DNA of 64,000 nucleotides from Actinoplanes teichomyceticus ATCC 31121 (GCF_003711105.1 NZ_CP023865.1:5667001-5731000), one strand, 5' to 3'; counted from the stretch's first letter, positions 23,064 through 31,893 are shown. Made by a program: numbers and translations. The notes: generated from the sequence alone by a model not told the origin.

Positions 23064-24533
23064 GTGCAGAGGCCCCACAGACGCATCGCGTGCGCCGTCG
23101 CCGGTCTCACCCTGGCCACCGCCACCCTGGTCACCGCCTCCCCCGCACGGGCCGCGGAGGCGGTGGTGCTGTCCAAGGGCCACACCGACGCGGTCGACGT
23201 GCGTTACGAGGGCGGCGCGCTGAAGCTGAAGGTCAAGGACGACACGGTCAGCCCCTCGGTGGTACGCGACCCGGCCGACGTCACGTTCCACGTCCTGCCC
23301 GCCGCCGAGACGGCCGTGCCGGACCTGCCCGGCTTCGCGTTCCTCGGACCGGCCGGCAGCCGGATCTGGATGCTGCCCCAGGTCCAGGACCAGGCGCTGC
23401 TGTGGCCCGGGTGGAACACCACCGGCCTCGGCGCCGGCGTCCTCGCCGGGGACCGGGTGGCGATCAGCCTGGTCGGGGTGGACGGCCCCGGCGACGTGAC
23501 GCTGTTCGACACCAACTCACTCGGCACGCCGAACGTCAAGTTCCGCAGCAGCGACGGCCTGCCGGACCGGCTCGACGTGCCGGTGCACACCCACGCGCAC
23601 GCCGGTTGGGTGTTCTCCGCGCCGGGCGACTACACCCTCACGTTCCAGGCGGACGCCACCCTGGCCACCGGCGCCGCTGTCTCCACCGGCCCGGTGGCCT
23701 ACCGGTTCGTCGTCGGCGACCGGCCGGGCGGCGGGACCGGCGTCAGCCTCGCCGTGTCCGGGATGGCCGACGGCGAGTACCAGCCCGGCGACACGGTGAC
23801 GTTGCAGGCGGTGCAGACGCCGCGGGGAGCGCTGACCAGATACCAGTGGTTCGCCAAGCGGCCCGGCGACGCCGGCTACACGCCGATCGAGGGCGAGACC
23901 GGCGCGTCGTACAGCTTCACCGCGACACGTGCGCTGAACGGCACGGAATACCTGGTCAAGCTCTACGACGGCACGGCCGTGGCGGCCAGCAGCGAGCCGG
24001 TGTCGCTGTGGGTGGCGTTCCCCGAGGAGGGCAGTGGCGTGGCCAAGTCGGTGACCGCGACGATCAACGCGGCCGAGGGCGCGCTCGTGATCAGCGTGGA
24101 TCCCGCCGACCGTACGGTGACGCTGCCGGCCGCCACGCTGTCCGCGACCGGTGACCGGTGGGAGAGCAACGGAACCCTCGATCCGGTCACGGTGACCGAC
24201 ACCCGCGCCGCCAGGCCGGGCTGGACAGCCTCCGGCCAGATCACCGGCGGGTTCCGCAGCGACGACGGCACGACCTTTTCCGGCAGCTATCTCGGCTGGA
24301 CGCCCACCGTCGTCGAGCAGGGCACCGGGCAGGGCGTGGTGGCCGGGCCGGTCGCCGTCCCGTACGTCGCCGGCCGGCCGGGGACCGGGCTGGGCGACAG
24401 CGCGGCGCTGGCCTCCGCTCCGCCCGGCAAGGGACTGGGCACCGCACGGCTCGACGCGGCGCTCAAGCTCAGCGTGCCGACCGACACGCACGCCGGCACC
24501 TACACCGGCACCCTCACCCTGACCGCCATCTGA
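23064..24533 (+). CDS. Secreted choice-of-anchor M protein with C-terminal WxL-like domain
   Basis: A 489-residue exported protein: signal peptide (~1-30), a choice-of-anchor M type domain (~33-228) opening with KGHTDAVDV and closing with HTHAHAGWVF, an Ig-like domain (~232-325), and a C-terminal beta-rich domain (~335-489) ending GTYTGTLTLT, resembling WxL-type cell-wall-binding domains. The His-x-His-x-x-Trp motif recurs in every gene of this locus and is a plausible zinc site. It is the first gene after a Zur-like box, with AAGGAG before the GTG start. The next gene encodes a WxL-interacting-protein-like partner. The substrate is inferred, not shown. Confidence 0.8.
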   Translation: MQRPHRRIACAVAGLTLATATLVTASPARAAEAVVLSKGHTDAVDVRYEGGALKLKVKDDTVSPSVVRDPADVTFHVLPAAETAVPDLPGFAFLGPAGSRIWMLPQVQDQALLWPGWNTTGLGAGVLAGDRVAISLVGVDGPGDVTLFDTNSLGTPNVKFRSSDGLPDRLDVPVHTHAHAGWVFSAPGDYTLTFQADATLATGAAVSTGPVAYRFVVGDRPGGGTGVSLAVSGMADGEYQPGDTVTLQAVQTPRGALTRYQWFAKRPGDAGYTPIEGETGASYSFTATRALNGTEYLVKLYDGTAVAASSEPVSLWVAFPEEGSGVAKSVTATINAAEGALVISVDPADRTVTLPAATLSATGDRWESNGTLDPVTVTDTRAARPGWTASGQITGGFRSDDGTTFSGSYLGWTPTVVEQGTGQGVVAGPVAVPYVAGRPGTGLGDSAALASAPPGKGLGTARLDAALKLSVPTDTHAGTYTGTLTLTAI

Positions 24534-24604
24534 TGACGTCGCGGGGCGGCGCCACCACCCCTGCCGCGCCGCCCCGCGACACCCGGCCGACGGAAGAACC
24601 CCTC

Positions 24605-25654
24605 ATGCGTACCCGCATCGCCGCGGCCGTGCTGGCCGTCGCGGCCCTCGGGCCCGTGCCCGCGCAGGCCGCTCCCGGCAACGACTCGCTGACCTGGTCG
24701 GTCACCCCCGCGGGCCCCGAGGGCCCGAACGGCCGGCCGGCTCTGGACTACAAACTGGACCCCGGCGCGACCGTCACCGACCACGTCGCCGTCACCAACC
24801 ACTCGACGCGCCCGCTGACCCTGCGCCTGTACGCCAGCGACGCGTTCACCACCCCGGCCGGCGGCTTCGACCTGCTCGCCGCGGGCACCGCGCCGACCGG
24901 CGCCGGCCGCTGGATCACCCTCGCCCGCCGCACCGTCACGCTGCCCGGGACATCCCGGGTTGTCGTCCCGTTCACCCTGGCCGTCCCGGCCGACGCCACG
25001 CCGGGCGACCACGCCGCCGGGGTGGTCGCCTCGCTGGCCGCCGGGGGCACGGGCGCCGACGGCAGTCGGGTCACCGTCGACCACCGGGTCGGCACCCGTG
25101 TCCACCTGCGGGTCACCGGGCCGCTGCGCCCGGCGCTGACCATCACGGAGGTACGGATCGGCACCGCCACGCCGTGGAACCCGCTGCGGCTGCCGCGGCT
25201 CACGGCCACCTTCACGATCCGCAACACCGGCAACGTACGCCTGGCCGGGCAGCCGTCGGCCCGGGTGCACGGCCCGCTCGGCCTCGGGAGCCGCGGCACG
25301 ACCGGCCCGGCGGTGCCGGAGATCCTGCCGGGCGGCTCACTGCGTACGTCGATCCGCCTGGACGCGGTGCCGCCGCTGGTGCGTGACCGGGTGGAGCTCG
25401 CCGTGCGGCCGGTCACCGCGGACGGCCGCGCCATCGATCCGGCCCCCGTGCCCGCGCGGTGGCGCGGTCCGGTGTGGCTGGTCCCGTGGCCGCAGATCGT
25501 GGCGCTCGCCGCCGTCGCGGCGATCGTCGCGACCGTCCTGCTCGCCCGGCGCCGACGCCGGCGGTTGCTGCGCGAAGCGCTCGCCGCGGCCGAACGGCGC
25601 GGGCGCGAGCAGGCCCGGCTCACCCCCTCATCGACGGACCGGAGGATCTCATGA
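24605..25654 (+). CDS. DUF916 / WxL-interacting-protein-like membrane-anchored protein
   Basis: A 349-residue protein with a signal peptide (~1-24), an N-terminal beta-domain (LTWSVTPAGPEG...DYKLDPGATVTDHVAVTNHS, ~25-150) typical of DUF916/WxLIP peptidoglycan-binding domains, a second Ig-like domain (~155-290), and a C-terminal membrane helix (WPQIVALAAVAAIVATVLLA) followed by a strongly basic tail. In Firmicutes, proteins of this layout pair with WxL proteins on the cell wall; the upstream gene has a WxL-like C-terminus, so a surface complex is plausible. ATG at 24605; its stop overlaps the next start as ATGA. Confidence 0.82.
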   Translation: MRTRIAAAVLAVAALGPVPAQAAPGNDSLTWSVTPAGPEGPNGRPALDYKLDPGATVTDHVAVTNHSTRPLTLRLYASDAFTTPAGGFDLLAAGTAPTGAGRWITLARRTVTLPGTSRVVVPFTLAVPADATPGDHAAGVVASLAAGGTGADGSRVTVDHRVGTRVHLRVTGPLRPALTITEVRIGTATPWNPLRLPRLTATFTIRNTGNVRLAGQPSARVHGPLGLGSRGTTGPAVPEILPGGSLRTSIRLDAVPPLVRDRVELAVRPVTADGRAIDPAPVPARWRGPVWLVPWPQIVALAAVAAIVATVLLARRRRRRLLREALAAAERRGREQARLTPSSTDRRIS

Positions 25655-27252
25655 CACGCCATCGCCGACCCGGGCTGCGCGCGACCGTCGCGACCGCCGC
25701 CGCATCGCTGATCGCCACGCTGCCCGCCGGCGCCCCGGCGTCCGCCGGCCCGCGGCGGCCGGACGTGGCCGGCGCGGACCTCATCTCGCTGACGGTGCAC
25801 GCGGGCCGGCTGCGTATCGGGTTCCGCCAGTCCGGCCGGGCCGCCGGCACGGACCCGGCGGGGCTGCGGTTCACCGGTGACGCCGAGCCGGCCGGCCGGG
25901 TCCCCGACGACCCGGACTTCGCGTTCCTCGGCCCGCCCGGCACGCCGGTGTGGGCGCTGGCGGAGAGCGGGCACGGCCGGCCGGCGATCGACACGACGGC
26001 GGTGCCCGGCGGCGCGGTCACCCTGGAGCTGGTCTCGGTGGACGGTCCCGGCTCGTTCGCCGCGTACACCCTGTCGAACTGGGGGCGGCCGAGTCTGCTG
26101 CTCGACAGCGACGGCCGGACCAGCGCCCGGCTGCCGGCCGGACGCCGTACCGGCGGGCTCGCCTGGCTCTTCGACGCGGTCGGCGAGTACCGGGTGACGC
26201 TGCGGGCGACCGTGCGCGCCGGCTCACGGACGTTGCGGGACGAGGCGACGTACGTCGTCGAGGTTCCCGGGACGGCGCCGCCCGAGCCGGTTCCGGCCGC
26301 GCCGAGCCGCACGCCCGTGGCCGGCCCTTCGCCGGCGCGAGCCGCCGCGGCCCGGGCCCCGGTGGCCACCGCCACGGACATCACCGCCCCGGCGACGCCC
26401 GGGCCCGCCGCCGCGGCCCGGGCCGCCACCGGCAGGGCCGCGACCGAGCGCCGGGTGATCGCCGACGGGCACGTCGACATGGGCCCGCACCTGAGCGGCA
26501 GCGGGTTGACCATCCGGCTCAGGGACGACTCGACGACCCCGGCGACCTGGCGCGACCTCGCCGACGTGGTGCTCCGGGTGACCGACCGAGCGAAGATCCA
26601 GGTGCCGGCCGGGCCCGGGTACGCGTTTCTCGGCCGAGCCGGTGACCCGGTCTACCTGTTGCCGCAGTCGCAGCAGTCGGGCATCGTCTGGCCCGGCTGG
26701 AACACCCAGCACCCGTCGATGGTGGCCGGCACCCGGGGCGACGTCACCTGGCGGCTGCGCGCGGTGGACGGTCCGGGCGCCTTCAAGCTGTTCCTGACCG
26801 GCTCGTTCGGCACCCCCCAGGTCGTCTTCGACTCCGCGCGGAGCCTGCCGCAGCGGCTGAGCATCGCGCCGAACACCCACGCGCACGGCAACTGGGCGTT
26901 CACCCGGGCCGGCACCTACCGGCTGACCGTCGAGATGACCGCCACCACCACGGCCGGGAAGACCGTCTCGGACACCAGGACGCTGACCTTCGCCGTCGGC
27001 GACGGCACCGGCAGCGGCACCACCGGGACCGGCAGCGGCACCACCGGGACCGGCAGCGGCACCACCGGGACCGGCGGCAGCACCACCGGAACCGGCCACG
27101 GCGATGCCGTCGGCGGCGCCGGCGCCCTGGCCAGGACCGGCGCCGACGTCATGTCGGTCGGGGCCGCCGGGCTGCTGCTGCTGACCACCGGCGCGATCAC
27201 GGTGGCGCTGACCCGGCGGCGCCGGAGGGAGCTGGGTCACCACTCCACATGA
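25651..27252 (+). CDS. Surface-anchored protein with two choice-of-anchor M domains, one degenerate
   Basis: A 533-residue protein: signal peptide (~1-32), a first choice-of-anchor M domain (~40-210) without the opening GHVD and without the His-x-His-x-x-Trp motif, an Ala/Pro linker, a second intact domain (~268-450) with DGHVDMGPH, WPGWNTQ and NTHAHGNWAF, a GSGTTGT repeat linker, then a LARTG sorting-like motif, a membrane helix and a basic tail. The last part looks like a sortase or cell-wall anchor variant, although LPxTG itself is not present. ATG 25651 has GGAGG before it. It may be the wall-anchored receptor of the system. Confidence 0.82.
   Translation: MTRHRRPGLRATVATAAASLIATLPAGAPASAGPRRPDVAGADLISLTVHAGRLRIGFRQSGRAAGTDPAGLRFTGDAEPAGRVPDDPDFAFLGPPGTPVWALAESGHGRPAIDTTAVPGGAVTLELVSVDGPGSFAAYTLSNWGRPSLLLDSDGRTSARLPAGRRTGGLAWLFDAVGEYRVTLRATVRAGSRTLRDEATYVVEVPGTAPPEPVPAAPSRTPVAGPSPARAAAARAPVATATDITAPATPGPAAAARAATGRAATERRVIADGHVDMGPHLSGSGLTIRLRDDSTTPATWRDLADVVLRVTDRAKIQVPAGPGYAFLGRAGDPVYLLPQSQQSGIVWPGWNTQHPSMVAGTRGDVTWRLRAVDGPGAFKLFLTGSFGTPQVVFDSARSLPQRLSIAPNTHAHGNWAFTRAGTYRLTVEMTATTTAGKTVSDTRTLTFAVGDGTGSGTTGTGSGTTGTGSGTTGTGGSTTGTGHGDAVGGAGALARTGADVMSVGAAGLLLLTTGAITVALTRRRRRELGHHST
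27010..27093 (+). repeat. 21-bp coding repeat (GSGTTGT linker)
   Basis: Three identical 21-bp units at 27010, 27031 and 27052 and a diverged fourth to 27093 encode a Gly/Ser/Thr linker between the ligand domain and the wall anchor. In-frame copy-number change would alter linker length. Confidence 0.9.
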
Positions 27253-27269
27253 GATCTTCCTTATGGAAA

Positions 27270-27284
27270 TGAAAACCATTATCG
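27270..27284 (+). promoter_or_regulatory. Second Zur-like box
   Basis: TGAAAACCATTATCG matches 11 of 15 positions of TGAAAATGATTTTCA. It lies just after the stop of the anchored protein and 48 bp before the next start, in an unusually AT-rich 80-bp gap, so a second zinc-controlled promoter probably begins here. Confidence 0.6.
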
Positions 27285-27331
27285 TCAGAGCGCCGGCTCC
27301 TCCGGGCCGGCTCGATCAGAAGGAGAAACCC

Positions 27332-27988
27332 TTGCGTACACCGCTCCGCCTGCTGCTGGGCAGCGGCGCCCTGGCCACCGCCCTGGTGGCCGGCGCCGCC
27401 CCGGCCCAGGCGTACACCGCGCCGGTGGTGCTCGGCGCCGGCCACGTCGACGTCGCCGACGTGGCGTACGAGGACGGCGCCCTCACCCTCGGCGTGCACG
27501 ACGAGAGCGTCGAGCCGGACGTCGAACGCGACGCCGACGACGTGGTCTTCCTGGTGAAGAGGGCCGCCCGGACCACCGTGCCGGACAGCGCCGCGTTCCG
27601 GTTCCTGGGCGCCGCCGGATCCGCGGTCTGGATCCTCCCGGAGATCCAGAACCCGGACCTGCTGTGGCCGGGCCTGGCCGCCGAGGAGGTCGAGCCCGGG
27701 GTCTTCACCGGTGACACGGTCACCCTGAAGGTCGAGAAGGTCACCGGATCCGGCCGGGTCGCGGTCTTCACCGAGGACGCGGTCGGCGCCCCGCACGTGC
27801 TCGTCGACAGCGGCGACGCCCGGCCGGACGCGGTCACCCTCACCGCGGGCACGCACCAGCACGCCAGCTGGGCGTTCCAGCGGGCCGGCGTCTACCTGGT
27901 CCAGGCCCGGGCCACCGCCACGCTCGCCGCGACCGGCGCGACGGTGACCTCCGAGCCGGTCGTCTACCGGTTCGTGGTGCAGCCGTGA
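27332..27988 (+). CDS. Secreted choice-of-anchor M protein (single domain)
   Basis: A 218-residue exported protein: signal peptide (~1-27) and one choice-of-anchor M domain with AGHVDVADV at the start, the FLGAAG/VWILPE core, and GTHQHASWAF near the end. In this copy the WPGWNT block reads WPGLAA, and the closing motif is His-x-His. It has no anchor, so it is free or held by partners. AGGAG (27321-27325) is correctly spaced for TTG at 27332; an upstream ATG at 27263 would give a non-secretory N-terminus and would overlap the Zur-like box, so I rejected it. Its stop overlaps the next start (GTGA). Confidence 0.82.
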   Translation: MRTPLRLLLGSGALATALVAGAAPAQAYTAPVVLGAGHVDVADVAYEDGALTLGVHDESVEPDVERDADDVVFLVKRAARTTVPDSAAFRFLGAAGSAVWILPEIQNPDLLWPGLAAEEVEPGVFTGDTVTLKVEKVTGSGRVAVFTEDAVGAPHVLVDSGDARPDAVTLTAGTHQHASWAFQRAGVYLVQARATATLAATGATVTSEPVVYRFVVQP

Positions 27989-28620
27989 GGGCCGTCGCGG
28001 CGGTCGCCGCCGCCCTCGCGCTCACGGTGTCCGCCGCCACCCCGGCCCAGGCGGCGCCGGTCACCCTCACCAGCGGGCACGTCGACGTGCTCGACGTCGA
28101 CTACACCGCCGGCGCGCTGACCCTGTCGGTCAACGACGGCACCGGCGGCGCCGAGATCGAACGGGACCCCGCCGACGTGGTCCTGCAGGTCCCGGCGACC
28201 GCGAAGGTCACCGTCCCGGGCGGCAGCGCCTGGTCCTTCCTCGGCGAGGCCGGCTCCACCGCCTGGGTGCTGCCCCAGTCCAGCACCAGCGGGTTGATCT
28301 GGGCCGGCTGGAACACCCTGGAGATCCCGAGCGGTGTGCTGCAGGGCAACACCGTCTCGTTCCGGCTGACCGGCGTCAGCGGGCCCGGCGCGGTCAGCGT
28401 CTACACCGTCTCGGCCGGCACCCCGGCGAAGCTGTTCGATTCCGGCGACGGCCTGCCGGACAGCCTCACCGTCGCCCGCAACCTGCACGCCCACGCCAAC
28501 TGGGCCTTCACCCGGCCCGGGACCTACACCGCCACCTTCGCGGTGACCGGCCGGCTGGCCAGCAACGGCGCGACCGTCAGCACCGGCGCCAAGACGTACA
28601 CCTTCACCGTCCTGCCGTGA
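27985..28620 (+). CDS. Secreted choice-of-anchor M protein (single domain)
   Basis: A 211-residue paralogue of the preceding gene with a signal peptide (~1-23) and one intact domain: SGHVDVLDV, the FLGEAG/AWVLPQ core, WAGWNT and LHAHANWAF. The GTG start at 27985 overlaps the upstream TGA by the GTGA arrangement, so the two are translated together. No transmembrane or wall-sorting signal follows. A strong hairpin comes right after the stop. Its likely role is extracellular ligand (perhaps zinc) capture for the lipoprotein encoded next. Confidence 0.82.
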   Translation: MRAVAAVAAALALTVSAATPAQAAPVTLTSGHVDVLDVDYTAGALTLSVNDGTGGAEIERDPADVVLQVPATAKVTVPGGSAWSFLGEAGSTAWVLPQSSTSGLIWAGWNTLEIPSGVLQGNTVSFRLTGVSGPGAVSVYTVSAGTPAKLFDSGDGLPDSLTVARNLHAHANWAFTRPGTYTATFAVTGRLASNGATVSTGAKTYTFTVLP

Positions 28621-28625
28621 CCAGG

Positions 28626-28660
28626 GTGGGCCCGCTCCACCGGAATTGGAGCGGGCCCAC
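28626..28660 (+). terminator. Hairpin between secreted-protein gene and the ABC genes
   Basis: GTGGGCCCGCTCCA (28626-28639) pairs perfectly with 28647-28660 over 14 bp around a seven-base loop. It ends 16 bp before the ATG of the binding-protein gene, so it may act as a partial terminator that lowers expression of the transporter relative to the secreted proteins. Confidence 0.7.
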
Positions 28661-28676
28661 GTGGGAGAGACCCTAG

Positions 28677-30221
28677 ATGACCCGTACCCCGATCGCCGTG
28701 CTGGCCTGCCTGGCGCTGGCCGGATGCGCCACCCCGCCCGCCCTCACCGACTCCGACGACCGGATCCAGGTCGTCACCACCACCGGCATCCTCGCCGACC
28801 TGGTCCGCAACGTCGGCGGTGATCGGGTGCTGGTCGACTCGATCGTGCCGGACCGAGCCGACGCGCACGCCTACGAGCCGACCCTGCGCGACGTGCGCAA
28901 CATCGTCTACGCCGACCTCGCGTTCAGCAACTACCTGCTGCTGGAGGCGCAGAGCGTGATCAAGACGCTGGACGCCAACCTGCCCCGCGGCGTCCGGCAG
29001 ATCTCCCTGGCCGAGGGGGCCACCAGGTACGCCGCGGAGATCATCCCGCTGGTCGAGGACATCTCCCTCGACACCGTGTGGCTCGGCCTGCGCGCGCGGG
29101 GCGACGGCGCCCGGTACGGCGTGGACCGCTCCTCGGACATCCGCCTGTCGGCCACCGCGGTACAGGGCCCCGGCCGGCTCGCCGCCTACCTGACCGAGTC
29201 GTTCGGCGCGGCGGACATCGCCTTCGACTCCGGTGACGGGCTCCCTGCGGCGGACGGCTACCGGGACGACACCGCCGTGCTGCCCCCGGACGCGCACACC
29301 CACATGAGCTGGGCGTTCACCGAGCCGGGGGTGTACCGGCTGACCCTGCGCGCCGAGCTTGCGGTCACCTCGGGCAGCCGGCCGGTGCCGCGCGGCGAGC
29401 AGACGTTCACCTTCGCCGTCGGCGTCGACCCGCACACCGTGCCGGGCATGACCGCGGCGACCGTGCTGCGCGGCGGCCACACCGACATCACCGCCGACAT
29501 CGACACCGGCGAGCTGTACCTGTACACCGACGGCGAGGACGGCGTTCACCAGGAACGCCTGGACCCGGCCCGGACCGTCATCGAGGTGCCGGCCAGGGCG
29601 CGGCACGAGGTGCCCGCCGGGCCGGGGCTGCGCTTCCTCGGCCGCCCGGGCACCCGGATCTACCAGCTGCCGCAGGCGGTGCTCGGCCGGCACGTGCACG
29701 GCGAGATCGACCCGCACCTGTGGCAGGACGTCGGCAACGCCCAGGCGTACGCCGAGCTGATCCGCGACAGCCTGATCGCCGCCGACCCGGCCGGCGCCGC
29801 CACCTACCGCGCCAACACCGACCGCTACCTGCGCGAGCTCACCGAGCTCGACACCTACGTGCAGACCGCGATCGACGCCATCCCGGTCGCCGACCGGCAC
29901 CTGGTGACCACCCACGACGCGTTCGCCTACCTCGCGAAGGCGTACCGGATCCCGGTCGCCGGCTTCGTCACCCCCCATCCGGCCGTCGAGCCCAGCCTCG
30001 CCGACCGGCGGCGGCTCACCGAGACCCTGCGTACCCTGCGCATCCGGGCGGTCTTCCTGGAGCCGAACCTGCGCGCCCGGTCCTCGACCCTCGTCGAGGT
30101 GGCCGAGCAGAACGGGGTGCGGGTCTGCGACATCTACGGCGACGCCTTCGACGACCGGGTGACCAGCTACGTGGCGATGATGCGCTTCAACGCCGACTCC
30201 CTCCGACACTGCCTGACCTGA
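28677..30221 (+). CDS. Anchored-repeat ABC transporter metal-binding lipoprotein with inserted domain
   Basis: A 514-residue ZnuA/TroA-type (cluster A-I) solute-binding lipoprotein: lipobox LAGC (Cys17), the first metal-ligand His64 in DAHAYEPT, the second in HGEIDPHLWQD (~341-349), the third in THDAFAYL and an acidic ligand near CDIYGDAFDD. Between the first and second ligands about 215 residues are inserted. They are related to the choice-of-anchor M domains of the neighbouring genes, but with the C-terminal half (VQGPG...DAHTHMSWAF) before the N-terminal half (GGHTDI...FLGRPG...YQLPQ). Binding proteins with this kind of insert belong to the anchored-repeat ABC transporter type, whose substrate has not been settled. 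The family and Zur-like boxes suggest zinc or manganese. Confidence 0.88.
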   Translation: MTRTPIAVLACLALAGCATPPALTDSDDRIQVVTTTGILADLVRNVGGDRVLVDSIVPDRADAHAYEPTLRDVRNIVYADLAFSNYLLLEAQSVIKTLDANLPRGVRQISLAEGATRYAAEIIPLVEDISLDTVWLGLRARGDGARYGVDRSSDIRLSATAVQGPGRLAAYLTESFGAADIAFDSGDGLPAADGYRDDTAVLPPDAHTHMSWAFTEPGVYRLTLRAELAVTSGSRPVPRGEQTFTFAVGVDPHTVPGMTAATVLRGGHTDITADIDTGELYLYTDGEDGVHQERLDPARTVIEVPARARHEVPAGPGLRFLGRPGTRIYQLPQAVLGRHVHGEIDPHLWQDVGNAQAYAELIRDSLIAADPAGAATYRANTDRYLRELTELDTYVQTAIDAIPVADRHLVTTHDAFAYLAKAYRIPVAGFVTPHPAVEPSLADRRRLTETLRTLRIRAVFLEPNLRARSSTLVEVAEQNGVRVCDIYGDAFDDRVTSYVAMMRFNADSLRHCLT

Positions 30222-30232
30222 CGGGGATCACC

Positions 30233-31138
30233 TTGCTCACGCACGTCACCGCGGCGTTGGCCGCCGCCCTCCTCGCCGTCGCCCCGACGGCTCCCACCCC
30301 GGCCGGCGGGTCCACCCGGACCCTGGACGCGGACCAGCCGCAGGCCGGCGGGCGCGCCGTCCTGGACGGCGGCCACGTCGACATCGGACCGCGCCACCGC
30401 GACGGCGAGTGGACCATCCAGATCCACGACGACCACGCGGTGCCGCCGGTCTGGCGGGAGCCGTCCGCCACCGTCCTGCGGGTCCGCGACACCGCCCGGA
30501 CGCCCGTGCCCGACGACCCGGCCTACGCGTTCCTCGGCGAGAAACCCGGCAAGCAGGTGTACGTCATCCCGCAGACCGAACGCGAAGGGGTGATCTGGGT
30601 CGGCTGGAACACCCAGGACCCCGGCGTGCTGCGGGCGGCCGGCCGGGGCGTCACCATGACGCTGCGCGGCGTGCAGGGCCCCGGACCCGTCACCGTGTTC
30701 CTGCAGTCGGGCAATCTGGGCGCGCCGCAGGTGCTGCTGAGCTCGGCCCGGCCGTACCCGCAGCCGGTCTGGGTGGAGACCAACACCCACACCCACGCCA
30801 ACTGGGTGTTCGGGGCGCCCGGCAGCTATCTGCTCGCCGTCGACATCACCGCCGACCTCGCCGACGGATCCACCGCCACCGCGAGCACCGTGCTGCGGCT
30901 GGCCGTCGGGGACGCCACCGACCCGGCGGAGACGCTGCGGGCCGCGTTCACCGGACCGCTGGCCGCCGCCTCCGGCACGGCCGTGGCGCGACCCGGCGGC
31001 GACGTCCCGTCCGGTACGCCGTGGTGGCCGGTGCTCGGCGGCGCCGGCGCGCTGCTCGTCGTGGTGGTCGCCGGCCCGGCCGTCCGCCAGTGGGCGGTAC
31101 GCCGCCGCGCCGAGCGGGACCGGCGGGCCACCCGGTGA
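30233..31138 (+). CDS. Membrane-anchored choice-of-anchor M protein of the ABC operon
   Basis: A 301-residue protein: signal peptide (~1-24), one choice-of-anchor M domain (~38-225) with DGGHVDIGPRH, VGWNTQ and NTHTHANWVF, then a C-terminal membrane helix (VLGGAGALLVVVVAGPAV) and a basic tail. It resembles the wall- or membrane-anchored protein that accompanies anchored-repeat ABC transporters. I chose TTG at 30233, with GGGGA six bases upstream, because the frame has no ATG or GTG before the signal peptide. The next gene starts inside its stop codon region (GTGA). Confidence 0.8.
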   Translation: MLTHVTAALAAALLAVAPTAPTPAGGSTRTLDADQPQAGGRAVLDGGHVDIGPRHRDGEWTIQIHDDHAVPPVWREPSATVLRVRDTARTPVPDDPAYAFLGEKPGKQVYVIPQTEREGVIWVGWNTQDPGVLRAAGRGVTMTLRGVQGPGPVTVFLQSGNLGAPQVLLSSARPYPQPVWVETNTHTHANWVFGAPGSYLLAVDITADLADGSTATASTVLRLAVGDATDPAETLRAAFTGPLAAASGTAVARPGGDVPSGTPWWPVLGGAGALLVVVVAGPAVRQWAVRRRAERDRRATR

Positions 31139-31893
31139 CCGCCGCCCTGCGGATGACCGGGGTGAGCGCCGACCTCGGGGGCCGCCCGGTGTTGCGCGAC
31201 ATCGACCTGCGGGTCGACCGGGGTCAGTTCGTCGCGCTGCTGGGGCCGAACGGCGCCGGCAAGACCACCCTCATGCGTGCCGCCCTCGGGCTGATCCGGC
31301 CGGCGGCCGGCGAGATCAGCGTCGCCGGGCGCCCGGTACGCCGCGCCGGCAGCGCCGCCGGTTACGTCCCCCAGCGCCACGAGTTCACCTGGGACTTCCC
31401 GGCCAGCGTGCAGGACGCCGTGCTCAGCGGGCTGGTCCGCCGGATCGGCCTGTTCCGCCGGCCGGCGGCCACCCACTGGCGGGCCGTCTGGGACGCCCTG
31501 GACCAGGTACGGCTCGCCGACCTGCGCACCCGGCCGGTGGGCGAGCTCTCCGGCGGGCAGCGCCAGCGGGTGCTGGTCGCCCGGGCGCTCGTGCTGGCCC
31601 CGCCCGTGCTGCTGCTGGACGAGCCGTTCACCGGCCTGGACATGCCCGCCCAGGAGACGCTGACCGAGCTGTTCGCCGGCATCGCCCGGGAGCGCGCGGT
31701 GCTGATGGCCAGCCACGACCTGGCCGCCGCGGCGTACACCTGCGACCGGCTGGTCCTGCTCAACCGCACCGTCGTCGCCGACGGGCCGGCATCCGCCCTG
31801 AGGGACCCGGCGATCTGGATGCGGGCCTTCGGCGTCGGCCCGGGCAGCCACCTGCTCAAAGCGCTCGCGCTACCGGTACCCGATGGAGTCTGA
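31135..31893 (+). CDS. Metal-type ABC transporter ATP-binding protein
   Basis: A 252-residue ATPase of the ZnuC/MntB type. Walker A is GPNGAGKTT, the Q-loop lies in YVPQRHEF, the signature is LSGGQRQRV, Walker B is VLLLDEPF, and the switch His is in MASHDLAAA. It powers the permease encoded next; together with the lipoprotein at 28677 it makes a complete importer. The GTG start at 31135 overlaps the preceding gene by 4 bp, and its end overlaps the permease gene by 11 bp. Confidence 0.93.
   Translation: MTAALRMTGVSADLGGRPVLRDIDLRVDRGQFVALLGPNGAGKTTLMRAALGLIRPAAGEISVAGRPVRRAGSAAGYVPQRHEFTWDFPASVQDAVLSGLVRRIGLFRRPAATHWRAVWDALDQVRLADLRTRPVGELSGGQRQRVLVARALVLAPPVLLLDEPFTGLDMPAQETLTELFAGIARERAVLMASHDLAAAAYTCDRLVLLNRTVVADGPASALRDPAIWMRAFGVGPGSHLLKALALPVPDGV

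Noticed and set aside
27263..27331. ATG at 27263 as start of the secreted protein
   Set aside because: It overlaps the Zur-like box and puts ~23 non-secretory residues before the signal peptide; TTG 27332 has a good AGGAG.
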